Shown here: piece after piece, positions 11,592 through 21,538 of the stretch
Layout of the letters: every line of letters starts with the position of its first letter
Position numbering within the stretch: the first letter of the stretch is position 1
NCBI GenBank assembly: GCA_030435675.1
Contig: CM059623.1
Span: 10,194,012-10,258,011 of the forward strand
Source of the DNA: Steinernema hermaphroditum
Lineage: Eukaryota > Nematoda > Chromadorea > Rhabditida > Steinernematidae
Direction of reading: 5' to 3'
DNA length: 64,000 nucleotides
The notes under the pieces: model-generated
The model's database searches: none
What the model was told of the DNA's origin: nothing
What the model saw: only the letters and a program-made list of their open reading frames with translations
Translations under genes and position numbers: made by a program

Positions 11592-12006
11592 TCAGTTCGG
11601 CTGCTCGTCGCCTCGGTAGGGCGCCACTGAAATTGAGATTTGAATTGAGCTAAGGAAAGCGGAAAAAGGCAACACTGGAAGGATTGCCTAGCACCCTCTA
11701 ATTTTGGATGCCCTCTAGTGCTCGCTATGCCAGCACATACCTCGACTATTGTCGCCTTCGAGGCAGCTCAAGAGCGCGAAGAGCATGGTGAAGAAGATGC
11801 AGAAGACGGCGCTGCCAACCATCATCCAGAAGATTGGATCCTAGGGATGTTTTCATCAAGAATCCTCGTTCCCTTACACTTACAATGGTTCGCTCTGTCA
11901 GTCCAGCCCACACTCCCACGGTTACTGCAAACGTGAATAGACACAGCACGGCCGTGCAGCAGGTGAACCAGAGACAACAGTCGAAATTCGGACGAGGTGG
12001 AAACAT
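11592..12006 (-). CDS. Small two-TM membrane protein, function unknown
   Basis: Three exons (11884-12006, 11741-11840, 11592-11626) with GTAAGT-CTAG and GTATGT-TTTCAG introns encode 85 aa. The first TM is Cys-rich (CCLWFTCCTAVLCLFTFAVT), the second is WMMVGSAVFCIFFTMLFALL, and the tail is short and polar (VAPYRGDEQPN). Phases agree across both introns, and the third exon, only 35 nt, supplies an in-frame stop. An inverted copy of exon 1 lies at 12204. Function is unknown. It is tandem with, and same-strand as, the gene at 11102-11483, and the two could be distant paralogues. Confidence 0.75.
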
Positions 12007-12203
12007 TTCGACGAGAGCCTGGAGTGTGCACCTTAGACAATTATGAACTTCTGGGATGAGTAGACGTTTTGGAAATCGATAACTTGAGGTACTTACTTAT
12101 GTCATTTGTGTCATAATTGCTCAAAACGGAAGAGAGTTTCGGTCATTATAGGCATAATGATGACGGGTTCAAAAGAGTCGAGTAAAAGAGGGTTCAAAAC
12201 GAA

Positions 12204-12312
12204 ATGTTTCCACCTCGTCCAAATTTCGACTGTTGTCTCTGGTTCACCTGCTGCACGGCCGTGCTGTGTCTATTCACGTTTGCAGTAACCGTGGGAGTGT
12301 GGGCTGGACTGA
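12204..12312 (+). pseudogene. Inverted copy of exon 1 of the adjacent membrane-protein gene
   Basis: From ATGTTTCCACCTCGTCC through GGGCTGGACTGA the + strand here repeats, almost base for base, exon 1 of the minus-strand gene at 11884-12006. The two copies point at each other's 5' ends, with about 190 bp between. Similarity ends before the splice donor, and no second exon follows. It is a non-functional inverted partial duplication, recent judging by the near identity. Confidence 0.85.
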
Positions 12313-12440
12313 AACTGTCGCGTGGAGACCAAGAAGAGCTTCTCAATTGGAACTTATGACCTGAAAGAATGCCTTAAAACTGTGTTAAGATTCGGTACTT
12401 AACAAGTAGTATTTTCAACATTAAGCTGATCCAGCTGATT

Positions 12441-12572
12441 CCTCATATACAAACGGAGAACCTTTTCTCTGGCTGTACGGGACAAACAACTACACAAAAT
12501 AGGGTCCAGAGAGGAACCGAGGCAGGCACCTACTGATTACGATAGCAAATGTAATGCGATAAGTCAAGAAGC
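12441..12572 (-). mobile_element. SINE-like repeat, copy A
   Basis: On the minus strand this segment shares colinear blocks with 33038-33207: CCTCGGTTCCTCT followed by a CCCTATTTTGTGT block, a GTTGTTT/CCCGT body and a GGTTCTCCGTTTGTATAT tail. In the 33-kb copy the first part includes a B-box-like GGGTTCGGTTCC, so the family is probably tRNA-derived. This copy's head is more decayed. No long terminal repeats or coding capacity are present. Confidence 0.6.
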
Positions 12573-12843
12573 GACCAGTTCTGTAGGATAAAGAGGACAC
12601 CGTGAACTTGAACAAAAGCTATTCTGTGAGCACCTATTACAGACTCCAGACTCTCTGATCTTAACATATATATATAAAAGCCTACGCAAACGAGTAAGTC
12701 CACACCCATTTTACTTAATTATTATTATTATTACCCAAACTCATTACCTCTAATCCGCCCACCCGGATAAGTGCCCACCCCTAGCAACGGTGCGCACTTA
12801 TACGTTATTACCCGCTCTTCCCTTTGGTGGTCATTAGAGTGTT

Positions 12844-13212
12844 ATGCTTAGGCTTGACATCCCACCACTAAATCCTCTTCCAACCCTCTTTGGTGCTGGA
12901 GTCTTCTATGTTGCCTTCTCCGCATTCCTCATTCTCGATGATCTAGGAAAGTTCAACATCAGCGGGCTCTTTTCAATACCAAACACGAGGCACTACGTCT
13001 TTCCCCATGGTATTATCTTTGTATCAATGCTAGTGGGCCTCCTGGTTAGTGTCTTCGGCATCGGAAAGATGTTCGTCATACAATGTTGTCTCCGAATCGA
13101 AAAGAAGTACGAAAAAATGAAAAAGAAGAAAAGACAGAGAAAAAGTGTGGCATTGGAGAGGCAGATTGTGGCTGAGCCACTCGGTACGGAGGGGTCTGTG
13201 GCAATGTGCTGA
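12844..13212 (+). CDS. Small two-TM membrane protein with basic tail
   Basis: A single open frame of 122 aa. A TM-length segment lies near residues 15-33 (FGAGVFYVAFSAFLILDDL), a second near 53-78 (GIIFVSMLVGLLVSVFGIGK), then a strongly basic cytosolic stretch (KKYEKMKKKKRQRKS). No signal peptide or known domain. Length and topology fit the other small membrane proteins nearby, and transcription is inferred only from that. No intron is needed, although one between the TM segments cannot be excluded. Confidence 0.55.
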   Translation: MLRLDIPPLNPLPTLFGAGVFYVAFSAFLILDDLGKFNISGLFSIPNTRHYVFPHGIIFVSMLVGLLVSVFGIGKMFVIQCCLRIEKKYEKMKKKKRQRKSVALERQIVAEPLGTEGSVAMC

Positions 13213-13459
13213 TTAGTTGTAAGTCATCTTATGCTTGTAAAATGCCAATTTGTCCCACGCGTTGATTTGAATCCCACGTTTCGCCAAACACCAAAAAGCT
13301 TTTCGTTTAGCGTCGCCATTGGGATCTGAGTTTCCTAGCAATAAACGGCGTCCTCTGGCGTTGAGAATCGATGGTTCCCATCTGGCCTTAGCAACGCTGC
13401 TGTGTGAGATGCGCATCTCCATTTCTGGTTCTCCAGGTCCTACAGCATCTCTGCCTTTT

Positions 13460-13757
13460 ATGGACTGTCAATCCCGAGTGATTCTTTGGTGCATAGCCTG
13501 CGCTCTGTTTTTCGCCAACTGCTATTGTTTCCCGCGAGCTTCTCTTTATATCGCCATTCACATCGTCGCCATCGCCTACCTCTACTTCACAACGATGACG
13601 CTTCTCAGGCCTCGATGCACAGAGCAGGAGTGGAGTCTTCGCTTTTTTCCAAGGTAAGAAAACAAGATGTTTTTTTTTCTTAAGAGGTGATTTCAGAGAG
13701 CAAGAGCCGCGCGTCGAGCAGTTCCTGGCTGATTCGCCCCTGACAACACTACTGTAA
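13460..13757 (+). CDS. Small two-TM membrane protein, function unknown
   Basis: Two exons (13460-13653, 13697-13757) with a GTAAGA-TTTCAG intron in matching phase encode 84 aa. TM1 is VILWCIACALFFANCYCF and TM2 is LYIAIHIVAIAYLYFTTM; the tail is charged (EQEWSLRFFPREQEPRVEQ). The AATAAA polyadenylation signal follows about 30 bp after the stop. An upstream non-coding or additional first exon is possible because the frame is open before the ATG. Family not recognised. Confidence 0.65.
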
Positions 13758-14027
13758 ACGCTTCGCTTTACTCAACTGTTGTGCAATAAATGCATTTGAC
13801 ATGACAAAAAAAATTATATAAATAAACATTTTCATTATCACTTCAAGATCCATGATCAGTAGAGTTATCATCGGGTTAGACCCAAAAATCTGCATTTTTT
13901 GGCCCACGTTTGAATTTTGGTGCCCGGACATTTGCGCCCCTGGAATATGGTCCCGCTGCTCTCCAAGGGTCTCCAAGAAGCCTCCATACTCGGCTTCTTC
14001 TTCAAAGAAACGTATTACACCGTTCGA

Positions 14028-14303
14028 TTATTTCGTCGGTGGGGTAGATAACAACGCTCCACTAACTAATGGGACTGTTGTGTTCGGAATCCCAATGGCA
14101 GTCCTAATGCGTGGTCGTCGAAGTGGCGAAGAGCTGAATCCGAAGACGTCGACATGAGGAGCACGACAAACGACTGGATTCTCATCATCGGACGACTGTA
14201 GGCGCGGACTTCGCGGTTGCAATGAGCTTCGGTCTAAGAGGACGGTGCGGGTGGACTCGTTCTTGGAGGTCTTGCTGAGAGTCTTCTCGGTCAGACGTTC
14301 GAA
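14028..14303 (-). other. Open frame of 91 codons, unassigned
   Basis: An open minus-strand frame follows an AATAG acceptor-like site and is Ser/Arg/Pro-rich (for example QPRSPRLQSSDDENP). It lacks a convincing ATG of its own until residue 27 and ends PLVSGALLSTPPTK. It could be the last exon of an unrecognised gene or a processed fragment. No upstream exon was found in the next 600 bp, so I do not call it a gene. Confidence 0.25.
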
Positions 14304-14927
14304 CTATTCGTTTAATTGAAAAAGTTGAATAAATCTTACTTTAATTCTTATAGGCATTTGAATATTTCCTATTTGTCTAAAATTACGGGCGTGCGGACAA
14401 AAATAGCCAAAATGGTGCTACTCTCCGTTGGCACAAGAGAGGCCTGTTGTTGTACTAATGGGAAATATGCTAACTGCACTTATGAATCGTCCCATTATCT
14501 TGTTTTGTTTTCTTATCATATGTCATCCAGTCATCTCGTCACCTGTTTATTTTCGGATTAACAAAATGTCATCGTCAAAGATTGCATGTTTTCTATATTA
14601 TCAAATATTGTGACAATACTACAAGACACGCTTGATAATGGCAGATTATGGAGACAATTTGTATGTCAAGTCCCGTTTCTCTCTACGCTTATGTCTCAAT
14701 TCCTACACCCTACCGTCACCAAGCATTTCCATTAATCCCCCAACAAAATATTTGCTATCTTCTGTTGCCACAGTGCTCCGAATTCCCCAAATACCCCACC
14801 ACACATCGTGCCTTTCGATTACAAAGTGTTTAAGGTTGATAAAAACAAGATTCCAAAACGTGTGCCTTGTATCGCAGTCACAATAAAAGGGAACGTGATC
14901 CCTTGCCTAAACATTTGGAATCAAGAG

Positions 14928-15345
14928 ATGGCTGCACTGCTTCTACTACTATTTGCTTGTGTGGTACTACATAGATGCAGCTCCAACATATGTTCTATCT
15001 TTTTCTTAGGCACTTCATGTGGCTGGCAATGCTGTCAACATCATCCCTTTCCCAACTCCATGCCGATATGAGTGCTTGATCGCCTGTGTTTGCCCACCAG
15101 GAGAAGAAGCGGATCCGACCGCCATTCGTCCTCCCACCGCTTGCTGTTGGTGTCCTCCTTGTATCCCGAAACCCACACCTCCACCCATCCACTGCCAGTG
15201 TGACATGATGTGTGCGTGCCTCGCTGGAGAGGAGCCGGATCCGAATGCGGTTCGTCCTCCTGTAAGCTGTTGCTGGTGTCCCCCTTGCATACCGAAGATG
15301 ACCACTCCGAGTGCATGCACTCCTACCATTCCAACTGGACACTAA
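14928..15345 (+). CDS. Secreted Cys-rich protein with two CxC...CIP repeats
   Basis: Two exons (14928-14963, 15010-15345) encode 123 aa: a signal peptide (MAALLLLLFACVALHVAG) and a mature part with two tandem copies of a roughly 40-residue module. Each copy runs CVCPPGEEADP / CACLAGEEPDP, then an RPP linker, then CCWCPPCIPK. The repeats are nearly identical in spacing, so an internal duplication is clear. Function is unknown; the pattern resembles small disulfide-rich secreted peptides. A one-module relative lies at 20932-21206. The stop is 32 bp upstream of a mariner-type insertion. Confidence 0.8.
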
Positions 15346-15377
15346 AATGAATGAGATAAATACATTTTTTGTGTATG

Positions 15378-16651
15378 TATTGGGTTGGTAAGTTGAAAAT
15401 GCACCATTTTTAAAAATGAATCCTTATTGTTGCAAAGGCACAGATTTCAATGGGTGTATTCACCATTTAAGTGCTCAGCCTCTGTACACTTTCTGGCGAG
15501 AAGTCTGGCCATTTCACTGCAGAACAGGAGAGATTCCGGGTCGAAAAGTTCCATTTTGTCCGTTTTTGACCTCATTGCAAACTTTGGCTCAATTTATTCG
15601 TTGATGTTTCCGACAGTACCGCACAAGTAGGTACCCGATAGAGCTGTGGGAGACCTACATGCATAACAAGTACCTGAGTCCCAGCTGAAGATGAGCAGCA
15701 GTTTTGTGTGCAATCAAAAATATCAAACATTCATGCTCCTGCTGGATCTGCTGAAATCCCAAAACCAGTTACTAGTTCTTGCCTTATCTTGAATAAGAGA
15801 ACGAGGTTTTTCTAGATGTTAGTCGCAAACTATAGCTGAGAGATTGCTCTATCCTATAAATACGTTTCAGCCCCGTGCTTCTATAATATCGCATATAAGA
15901 CAGTGCAGCATTACTTTTCAACCTGGTTCTGACCGCAGCACAATAGTTGACTTCTCTTCCTTATCCATACCCTCAAGTAGTTCTGGGGATCATATGGCTA
16001 GAACCCCCTTGAACTCAAGAGTCACGAAAAATAAAGGAAAAGATTATTACTTAGAAATACAAATAAAAGCAGGGGTCAATGAGTTGCGATGGCGGATCAA
16101 GGGCTCGGAGAGTCGTGAGAAATCGGAGTTCCCGATTTCCACTTGTAGCCAAAGGCATCGGAGCATCAGCCACTATGGCATTGAAGCACCCTAGCTGGCC
16201 GTCCATATTGTCTGTACACCCCCAGCTGGAGTTTGTTAAATCAACAAAAAGTTTAACTACTTTCGGGTCAAGTGCTTTATGGGCAAATTTTTTATCTTCT
16301 TGGAATTTGTTCTCACTGTGACATTGCAAGAAGAGATCAGCGTGTGCGCTTGGAAGCTAAGCTCCTGCTGTATGCGCAGCTAAGACAGCATACCGCCTTT
16401 CAAATAAATAGTCCCTCGGAGAGGTTGTCGAAGGTTCGGTGTTTCGGATGCCCTTCGCGGTGCTTCGCGGACCATGAATATAAAAGGATTCAAAGAAAGC
16501 GGAGGACATGCAGGTGGGGCATCGGAGCGTACCGACTGGAAAGTCAACCAATCGCCCATACGAACGCACTATTCCATCTGATCCAAGGATCACACAGTGC
16601 GAAAATAGACGCGAATCAAAAATGGTGCATTTTCAACTTACCAACCCAATA
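15378..16651. mobile_element. Mariner-type element A with TA target duplication
   Basis: Terminal inverted repeats of about 33 bp begin TTGGGTTGGTAAGTTGAAAA after a TA at 15378-15379 and end in the exact complement before a TA at 16650-16651. The interior of about 1.2 kb has no recognisable transposase on either strand, so the element looks non-autonomous or gutted. The first ten TIR bases (TTGGGTTGGT) are the same as those of the element at 35529-36448, placing both in one mariner family. It inserted just 3' of the Cys-rich peptide gene. Confidence 0.85.
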
Positions 16652-17070
16652 CATTGCATATGAACTCAACGAATGATGAGATAAGCGTTATGGATAGCTC
16701 GGAATTGGGTCCAGCTCTTGCCAGCTCTGTTCTTAGAAAAACTAAATGCTCTCTTCACGCCAATACCGGTAGCGTTCAGGGTTTCAGAAAGTTCAACACT
16801 TCGGAATGGTGGATTTCTGCAATTTTATGCGCGTCTCCATCAATTTTACACGGTATATTCGCGTTCTGCGCGTCTTTTCACCCTTTATCCGCTGTTTAAA
16901 TCCAGCCATCTCCAAGGAGCTGAAAGTGCCTCGGTTTGCCGTCACACTGGATCGAGTCCAAGAGACTAGATCGACATCAACGGCCGCCCCGAGGCGGAGA
17001 ACCGAAGATCGCGAGAACTTGAGCGATGCGAAAACTCGTCCGAAAGAAAAACTTCTTCCATTTACGAGTG
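16652..17070. other. Intergenic between two transposons
   Basis: About 420 bp of unique-looking DNA between two mariner-type insertions. One + strand frame (16806-17087) reads LKVPRFAVTLDRVQETRS and similar, but it runs into the next element and has no start context or splice signals. No gene is called. Confidence 0.5.
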
Positions 17071-18298
17071 TACAGGGTGTTCCATAAGTTCTGTAACAGA
17101 TTTCAAAATGTGTGTTTTGAGTTGATTCTTTTGCTTTTCGCTTATTTTAACGTTCACTGCGTTTTTCTTGGCCCTTTTTTATCTTATATCCACTGTTTCC
17201 CTGATATTCCGCAATATTATAAGAATTTGCCATGGCCTCCAAAGACAAGAGTTTCGCGTCCGTTTCGTATTTCGCAGAAGGAGGTCAAAATCGGAAGTTC
17301 ATAGAACCTAGTCCTAGAAGTGAAAGACCGAAGAGTGCGCGGACCAGATTGATGATTTAAGCTGTGAAGAAGCGATTTGAACGAAATCCGGAGTGCTACA
17401 TTAGAAAAATGGCTTTGGACTCCAAAAATATTGAAACCATCCACCCAATGCATTGTGAACGATAACCTGAAGCTAATGTCGCCCAGAAAATCCACTGGAT
17501 GCGTGCTGACGCATCACAGAAAGAAGTATAGAAGGGAAAAATGGAAGAGTCTGATAGCTGTGGCCACGAGCAAAGAAATTCGTTGACTCCTGTTCACGGA
17601 TCAATTAATTTTTTCGATTAAATTATTCCCAAATCAGCATAACGAGTGAGTTTTCCATGAGGCAGGCTCTTCTCGATCTGTTGAGTTCAAAAGGAAACAT
17701 TTCCCATCGAAGCCCGTCATGGTATGCGCTAAAATATGCGGGATGGGCCAAACGAAACCCGTTTTTATCCAAAAAGGGGTCAGGATTGATTCGAAAATCT
17801 ATCAAGAATGGAATTTGAAGGCATATATGGCAAGATTCACTTAGGAACACTCTAAAAACGATAATTAGGTGTTCCAGAAAGAGTTGATTCCGGCGCATGG
17901 ACCGAAATTATCGATGGAGGTCGCGAATCAGATCTGCCCCAAGTTAGTGGGGTAAGGACATGTGGCCCTTCATTAGCGCCAACCTGAGTCCACTGGACTA
18001 TGCCATCTATGGATTCTTGGAGAGTGAAGTCTCGCGAATCCAGCACACTAGCTTAAACAGTCTGAAGCGATCTCTGGAGCGAGCATAGGCGATGAACTGC
18101 TCGTGGCCACGACGAAGAATTTTAGAAAACTTCTTGAAGCCTTTTCTCCCACTGAATGTGGCGATTTCAATTAATCGTTATAGATAATTGTTCTCCTAGT
18201 TCTCTTTTATAGGTGTACCAATTTTCACGCGAATCCGTTGGATTTTCGTCGAGATATAGCCATTTTTAGGCGTTACAGAACTTATGGAACACCCTGTA
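17071..18298 (+). mobile_element. Mariner-type transposon B with degenerate transposase
   Basis: Inverted ends TACAGGGTGTTCCATAAGTT (17071) and the complement ending CCCTGTA (18298) flank 1228 bp, with TA at both borders. The + strand carries a decayed transposase. The N-terminal part reads RSERPKSARTR and then AVKKRFERNPECYIRKMALD after a stop, matching the helix-turn-helix region of nematode mariner transposases. The C-terminal part reads MWPFISANLSPLDYAIYGFL, matching the catalytic SPDLNPLDY block with its Asp replaced (SANLSPLDY). Several stops and frameshifts are present, so the copy is dead. The intact TIRs could still be mobilised in trans. Confidence 0.9.
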
Positions 18299-18464
18299 TA
18301 ATGGATATGAGTGCATAATGAATCAACAATGTGCATGCGTTGAGAGGTTGAGAGGGACAGTCGTTCAGTGCCCAAAATTTCAAATAGCACGACAGAACTC
18401 TAAACTGTAAGGAATGTCAAAAGCGCCACAAAGCATTTCAATCTTTTATTTCAGCAATTTTATC

Positions 18465-18880
18465 TCACACAGGCTCGTACGAGAAGAGACTGTCTTTCGC
18501 CGGAAACTCATTTAGTGATGCAGCCACTCGGAGTCGACGTGACTGGAGGACATGGCGAGCAACGGCAGGAGCAAGGAATCTGGTGACTTTCAGAACCGTC
18601 GGCACAAACAGGACACAGTACAGCACAGTCGGGGCAAATTCGGGCTTCAACAGCTGCGTATTGAAACAAGAAGAGAACCTGGTTTAGTCAGTGACACGGA
18701 TTGAACAGTTTCACTCACCAGAATCACAGCGAAGAGTTCGGGCTTTCCACTCATGTCGCTTATCATCAGTAACTGATGATTTTGTTCTGTCTCTTGGTTA
18801 TAAACGTGGCCGCCGATGCGAGAAATAATCATAGCAACAGAATTCAGAAGGCAGCAAACACTAAGGCGATTAAAAAACAC
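18465..18880 (-). CDS. Small membrane protein, function unknown
   Basis: Two exons (18719-18880, 18653 down to 18465) joined by a GTGAGT-CGCAG intron encode 116 aa. Hydrophobic stretches lie near residues 6-20 (LSVCCLLNSVAMIISRI) and 48-75 (LFAVILLLKP then VLYCVLFVPTVLKV); the tail is basic then acidic, ending DSLFSYEPV. Splicing joins the two hydrophobic halves across VIL-LLKP. A TATATAAGG box lies 53 bp upstream (18933-18941). No domain recognised; it fits the small-membrane-protein set of this window. Confidence 0.65.
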
Positions 18881-18932
18881 TAAAGCGTGTATTTTCGATG
18901 CTATTCCATTTCGTGAGTTGCAAAGTACTGCT

Positions 18933-18941
18933 CCTTATATA
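18933..18941 (-). promoter_or_regulatory. TATA box for the minus-strand gene at 18880
   Basis: TATATAAGG on the minus strand, 53 bp upstream of the ATG at 18880. Sequence and distance fit a core promoter. No independent evidence. Confidence 0.45.
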
Positions 18942-19273
18942 CAAGGGGGCAGAATATGGAAGACACAGTCCATCGTCGGTCATGGATCATGATGGACTAT
19001 CCAAATGATCGATCCAAGGACGATTCAAAAGACAACAACAATGGATCACGTATGTTCAAACGTGATGACGAAAGCTCGTAAAATCCTGTTTGTAACTCGC
19101 AGGCAAGCTGAGCGAGAAACGTTTTATCAACAATTCTGTTTATATGTTTCACCAGAAATCAAAATGAGGTCAAATGTGAAAAAACGGTCTCCGAGAAATT
19201 TAAACTAACTTTAGTTACTTCAAGCTATAAAGCTTACAGCAAAACACGAGAAAGGAGCTGCATTACAAGAACT

Positions 19274-20075
19274 TTACTTCCGGTTAAGAACTTCGACAAT
19301 TTTGTCCACTGTTTCCTCGATAGACTTCTGATTGAACCTTTCAGGATCCTTTCGGAGTTCTACAGAAGAAGGATGCTTTATGCAAAGAAACTTCAGAGCT
19401 CACCATCCAGGAAGATCGACAGCTTAGGGAAGATCTTGTCCAACTCCTTCTTATTCTTCGCTGGCCACTGAGCGTATTTGTTCAGAACGTCCGCAAAGGT
19501 AGTATTATCGCTTTCTACGTAATCCACAAAGTCCTTCCAGAGCTAAATCTTTGTATACGACACTCAGAGCTTCAGAAATGAACGCACCCCGGTGGTCAAC
19601 TTCCGCGTTTCAGGACTCAAAGCGGACCACCGCTTCTTCAGAGAGACAACCATCTTAAGAGCTTTTGCATAAAAGTCGGGATACAACTTCTTCACTTCGA
19701 GTATTTGTTCATTGGCGGCCTTTTTGCTTTGCATTATCAAACGATAGAGCAGGACCTTTCCACCTTCCTTGACCGCTTCAAAGTCTTTCTTGGTGATCTG
19801 AAATGTCCCATTTTCGGTCTTTTCAGAAATGCTTTCTGGATTACCGATTTCAAAAAGTCGTAGAATTCTACAGGGAGAAGCGCCCCATTCAGCTTGACCC
19901 TACAATGCTGAACGGTCTCGAGCATAGAATCATAGGTCTCCTTGTCAAATATCTCCTCGTACATCAAATACATAATAAGGCCTGTCGCTTCACCTTGTGG
20001 CACATCCGCGGCTCGTTTAGACAACGGGCGAGAGGCGGCAAGTCCAACAAGAGCTAGTAGTATGAGTGTCCTCAT
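19274..20075 (-). CDS. Fatty-acid/retinol-binding (FAR) family protein
   Basis: Four exons (20075-19845, 19797-19588, 19542-19404, 19359-19274) encode 221 aa. A signal peptide (MRTLILLALVGLAASRP) precedes a helical protein. The Gp-FAR-1-like core is visible as LLPVEFYDFLKS, ITKKDFEAVKEGG, KKLYPDFYAKALKMV and WSALSPETRK. FAR proteins are nematode-specific secreted carriers of fatty acids and retinol. The order of introns (after FLKS, after TTG, and phase 1 after FLDG) is the same in the FAR genes at 28.7, 30.2 and 34.0 kb, so all are paralogues. It lies on the opposite strand, about 6.5 kb from the array. The family call rests on motif pattern; a FAR-like helical lipid binder is the alternative. 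Confidence 0.8.
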
Positions 20076-20249
20076 ATTTGGATCTGAAGTAAAGGAACAC
20101 GCTACTGCTGACCGAAAAAGGTCTACCCACAATATTGTAAAATACAAATCTCGTATATTCAAAAGTCGTCAACAAGACATTTTTAGTATAGCCACTTTCA
20201 AAGTAATGGAGTTTGTTGAAGCTCCCAGAAAAGCGGAACTACCTCTGAT

Positions 20250-20352
20250 AGACCGTTTCAGAGGTTTAAGTGTGTTCTTCTCCGTCGACGTCGTTTTTTC
20301 TTATTACACCCTAAATACAGGTTTCCTGTTCACATACTGTGACAAAGATTTC
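20250..20352 (-). promoter_or_regulatory. FAR upstream block, copy 1
   Basis: This segment, 175-277 bp upstream of the FAR ATG at 20075, is the reverse complement of blocks upstream of the FAR genes at 30217 (29795-29895) and 34032 (33690-33800). Shared words include TAAACCTCTGAAACGGTC and a TATTTAGTGTGTAATAA-like string. It is either a conserved promoter element or paralogous flank carried along by gene duplication. Confidence 0.6.
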
Positions 20353-20931
20353 GCCGTTCGAGCATAGGAACCTATCTGCGTAAAAATATAATGAAGAACT
20401 TCCTGATCCGAATGGCGAAGCAGTCACACAAAAAGGGATTGTTCTTCTCCAGCATGTTATGAATATGATCTTTATCAGTTGTCGCAGATATTCATCTCGA
20501 TGCTTAGGAAGTACTTTGAACCTCTGCTCAAGGCCTTCACGAGTTTATTTCAAACGAACAAAACAAGGGATGTCTCTTGCTGTCGGCTTCAACCGGCACT
20601 GATCGGTGGGGCATCTGGAATTGTGGAAAACCCAAAAACAGCGGCGGTACGTCTCCTTCCGAGGCGTTTGGGGCACAAGAGCTTGAATCTGTCGTGGATA
20701 GATGGATCCTTTATGGTTGGGAAGCCGCTTATTCACCGTTAGTGGTGTTCGCAGAACGTCGGCGACCTCCAGAGCGACTTCTCTACGTGTGGAATTTCAG
20801 AATTTGGAGTGCTTCAAATGCGCAATCGGTTTTTTATTAAACTTTGAGGTCAACGAGCGTTATTGTGTTTGAATAATCATGTGTCGGAATTTATAATGGA
20901 AAAAAGTGAGAAATTGGAAGATTTATTCATT
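20353..20931. other. Intergenic, no recognisable gene
   Basis: Open frames of up to 87 codons exist on both strands (20479-20840), but none has a signal peptide, domain or splice structure. The minus frame is Arg/Pro/Cys-rich (FHNSRCPTDQCRLKP) and ends with a stop, and could be an old coding or transposon remnant. No terminal repeats were found. Confidence 0.4.
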
Positions 20932-21206
20932 TTATTGCTTTAACAAGACTGACGGTGTAGTCGGCGCGGGAATGCATGGTGCACATCCACACCAACCGTC
21001 TGGACGAGACGCAGCGACTGTGCGATCGAGGCTCTGACCTTTAGGGCAATGACAAACCATTCCAATTCGCCCAAAGCGAGGGCACGGGTAATAGCCCGAC
21101 CACGTTCTGTCTTTGGCACAGGCAAGCGCAATCTAAAATCTGCTCAATATGCACTGAAACAATGGAATGCGCTTACAAGAGTAGCGAGTAAGACCAGTTT
21201 ATTCAT
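20932..21206 (-). CDS. Small secreted Cys-rich peptide (one CIP module)
   Basis: Two exons (21177-21206, 20932-21132) with a 44-nt GTAAGC-TTTTAG intron give 76 aa. The intron falls inside the signal peptide (MNKLVLLATL joined to IALACAKDRT), as in the relative at 14928. The mature peptide has CHCPKGQSLDRTVAASRP then DGWCGCAPCIPAPTTP, matching one module of the two-module protein at 14928-15345 (CVCPPGEEADP ... CCWCPPCIPKPTPP). Shared intron position, spacing and the CxPCIP ending make common ancestry likely. Function unknown. An AATAAA follows the stop closely. Confidence 0.7.
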
Positions 21207-21538
21207 AACGAAAGGGTTGCTACTGGAACGGCTGATCATATTTATGGTATCTTTTATGGAGTAGGACAGTACATAGCCGCTCGTGATGTTCATTATGACT
21301 GCTCGATAACAAATAAATGCGGATTGTCCGTCTCATCCTTTCGTTGTGGTTTGAATTCGGTCATAACAAAGTTGCCATCGTTAGGGATTATTCCGGATTC
21401 CGCCAACCGGATCTCCGGGTTCAGAAATGCGATCAAAAAAGGCAACAAACGGCAGTCATTTAAATCACAGAATTGTCTCTACAGTTAGTCTCCGATAATC
21501 TTTAGAAAAGCGAGTGCATGACATTAATTTATCAGAAA

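Noticed and set aside
15427..16329. Mariner transposase inside element A
   Set aside because: Frames on both strands were read for the SPDL/HDN-type motifs and none was found; only the TIRs identify the element.
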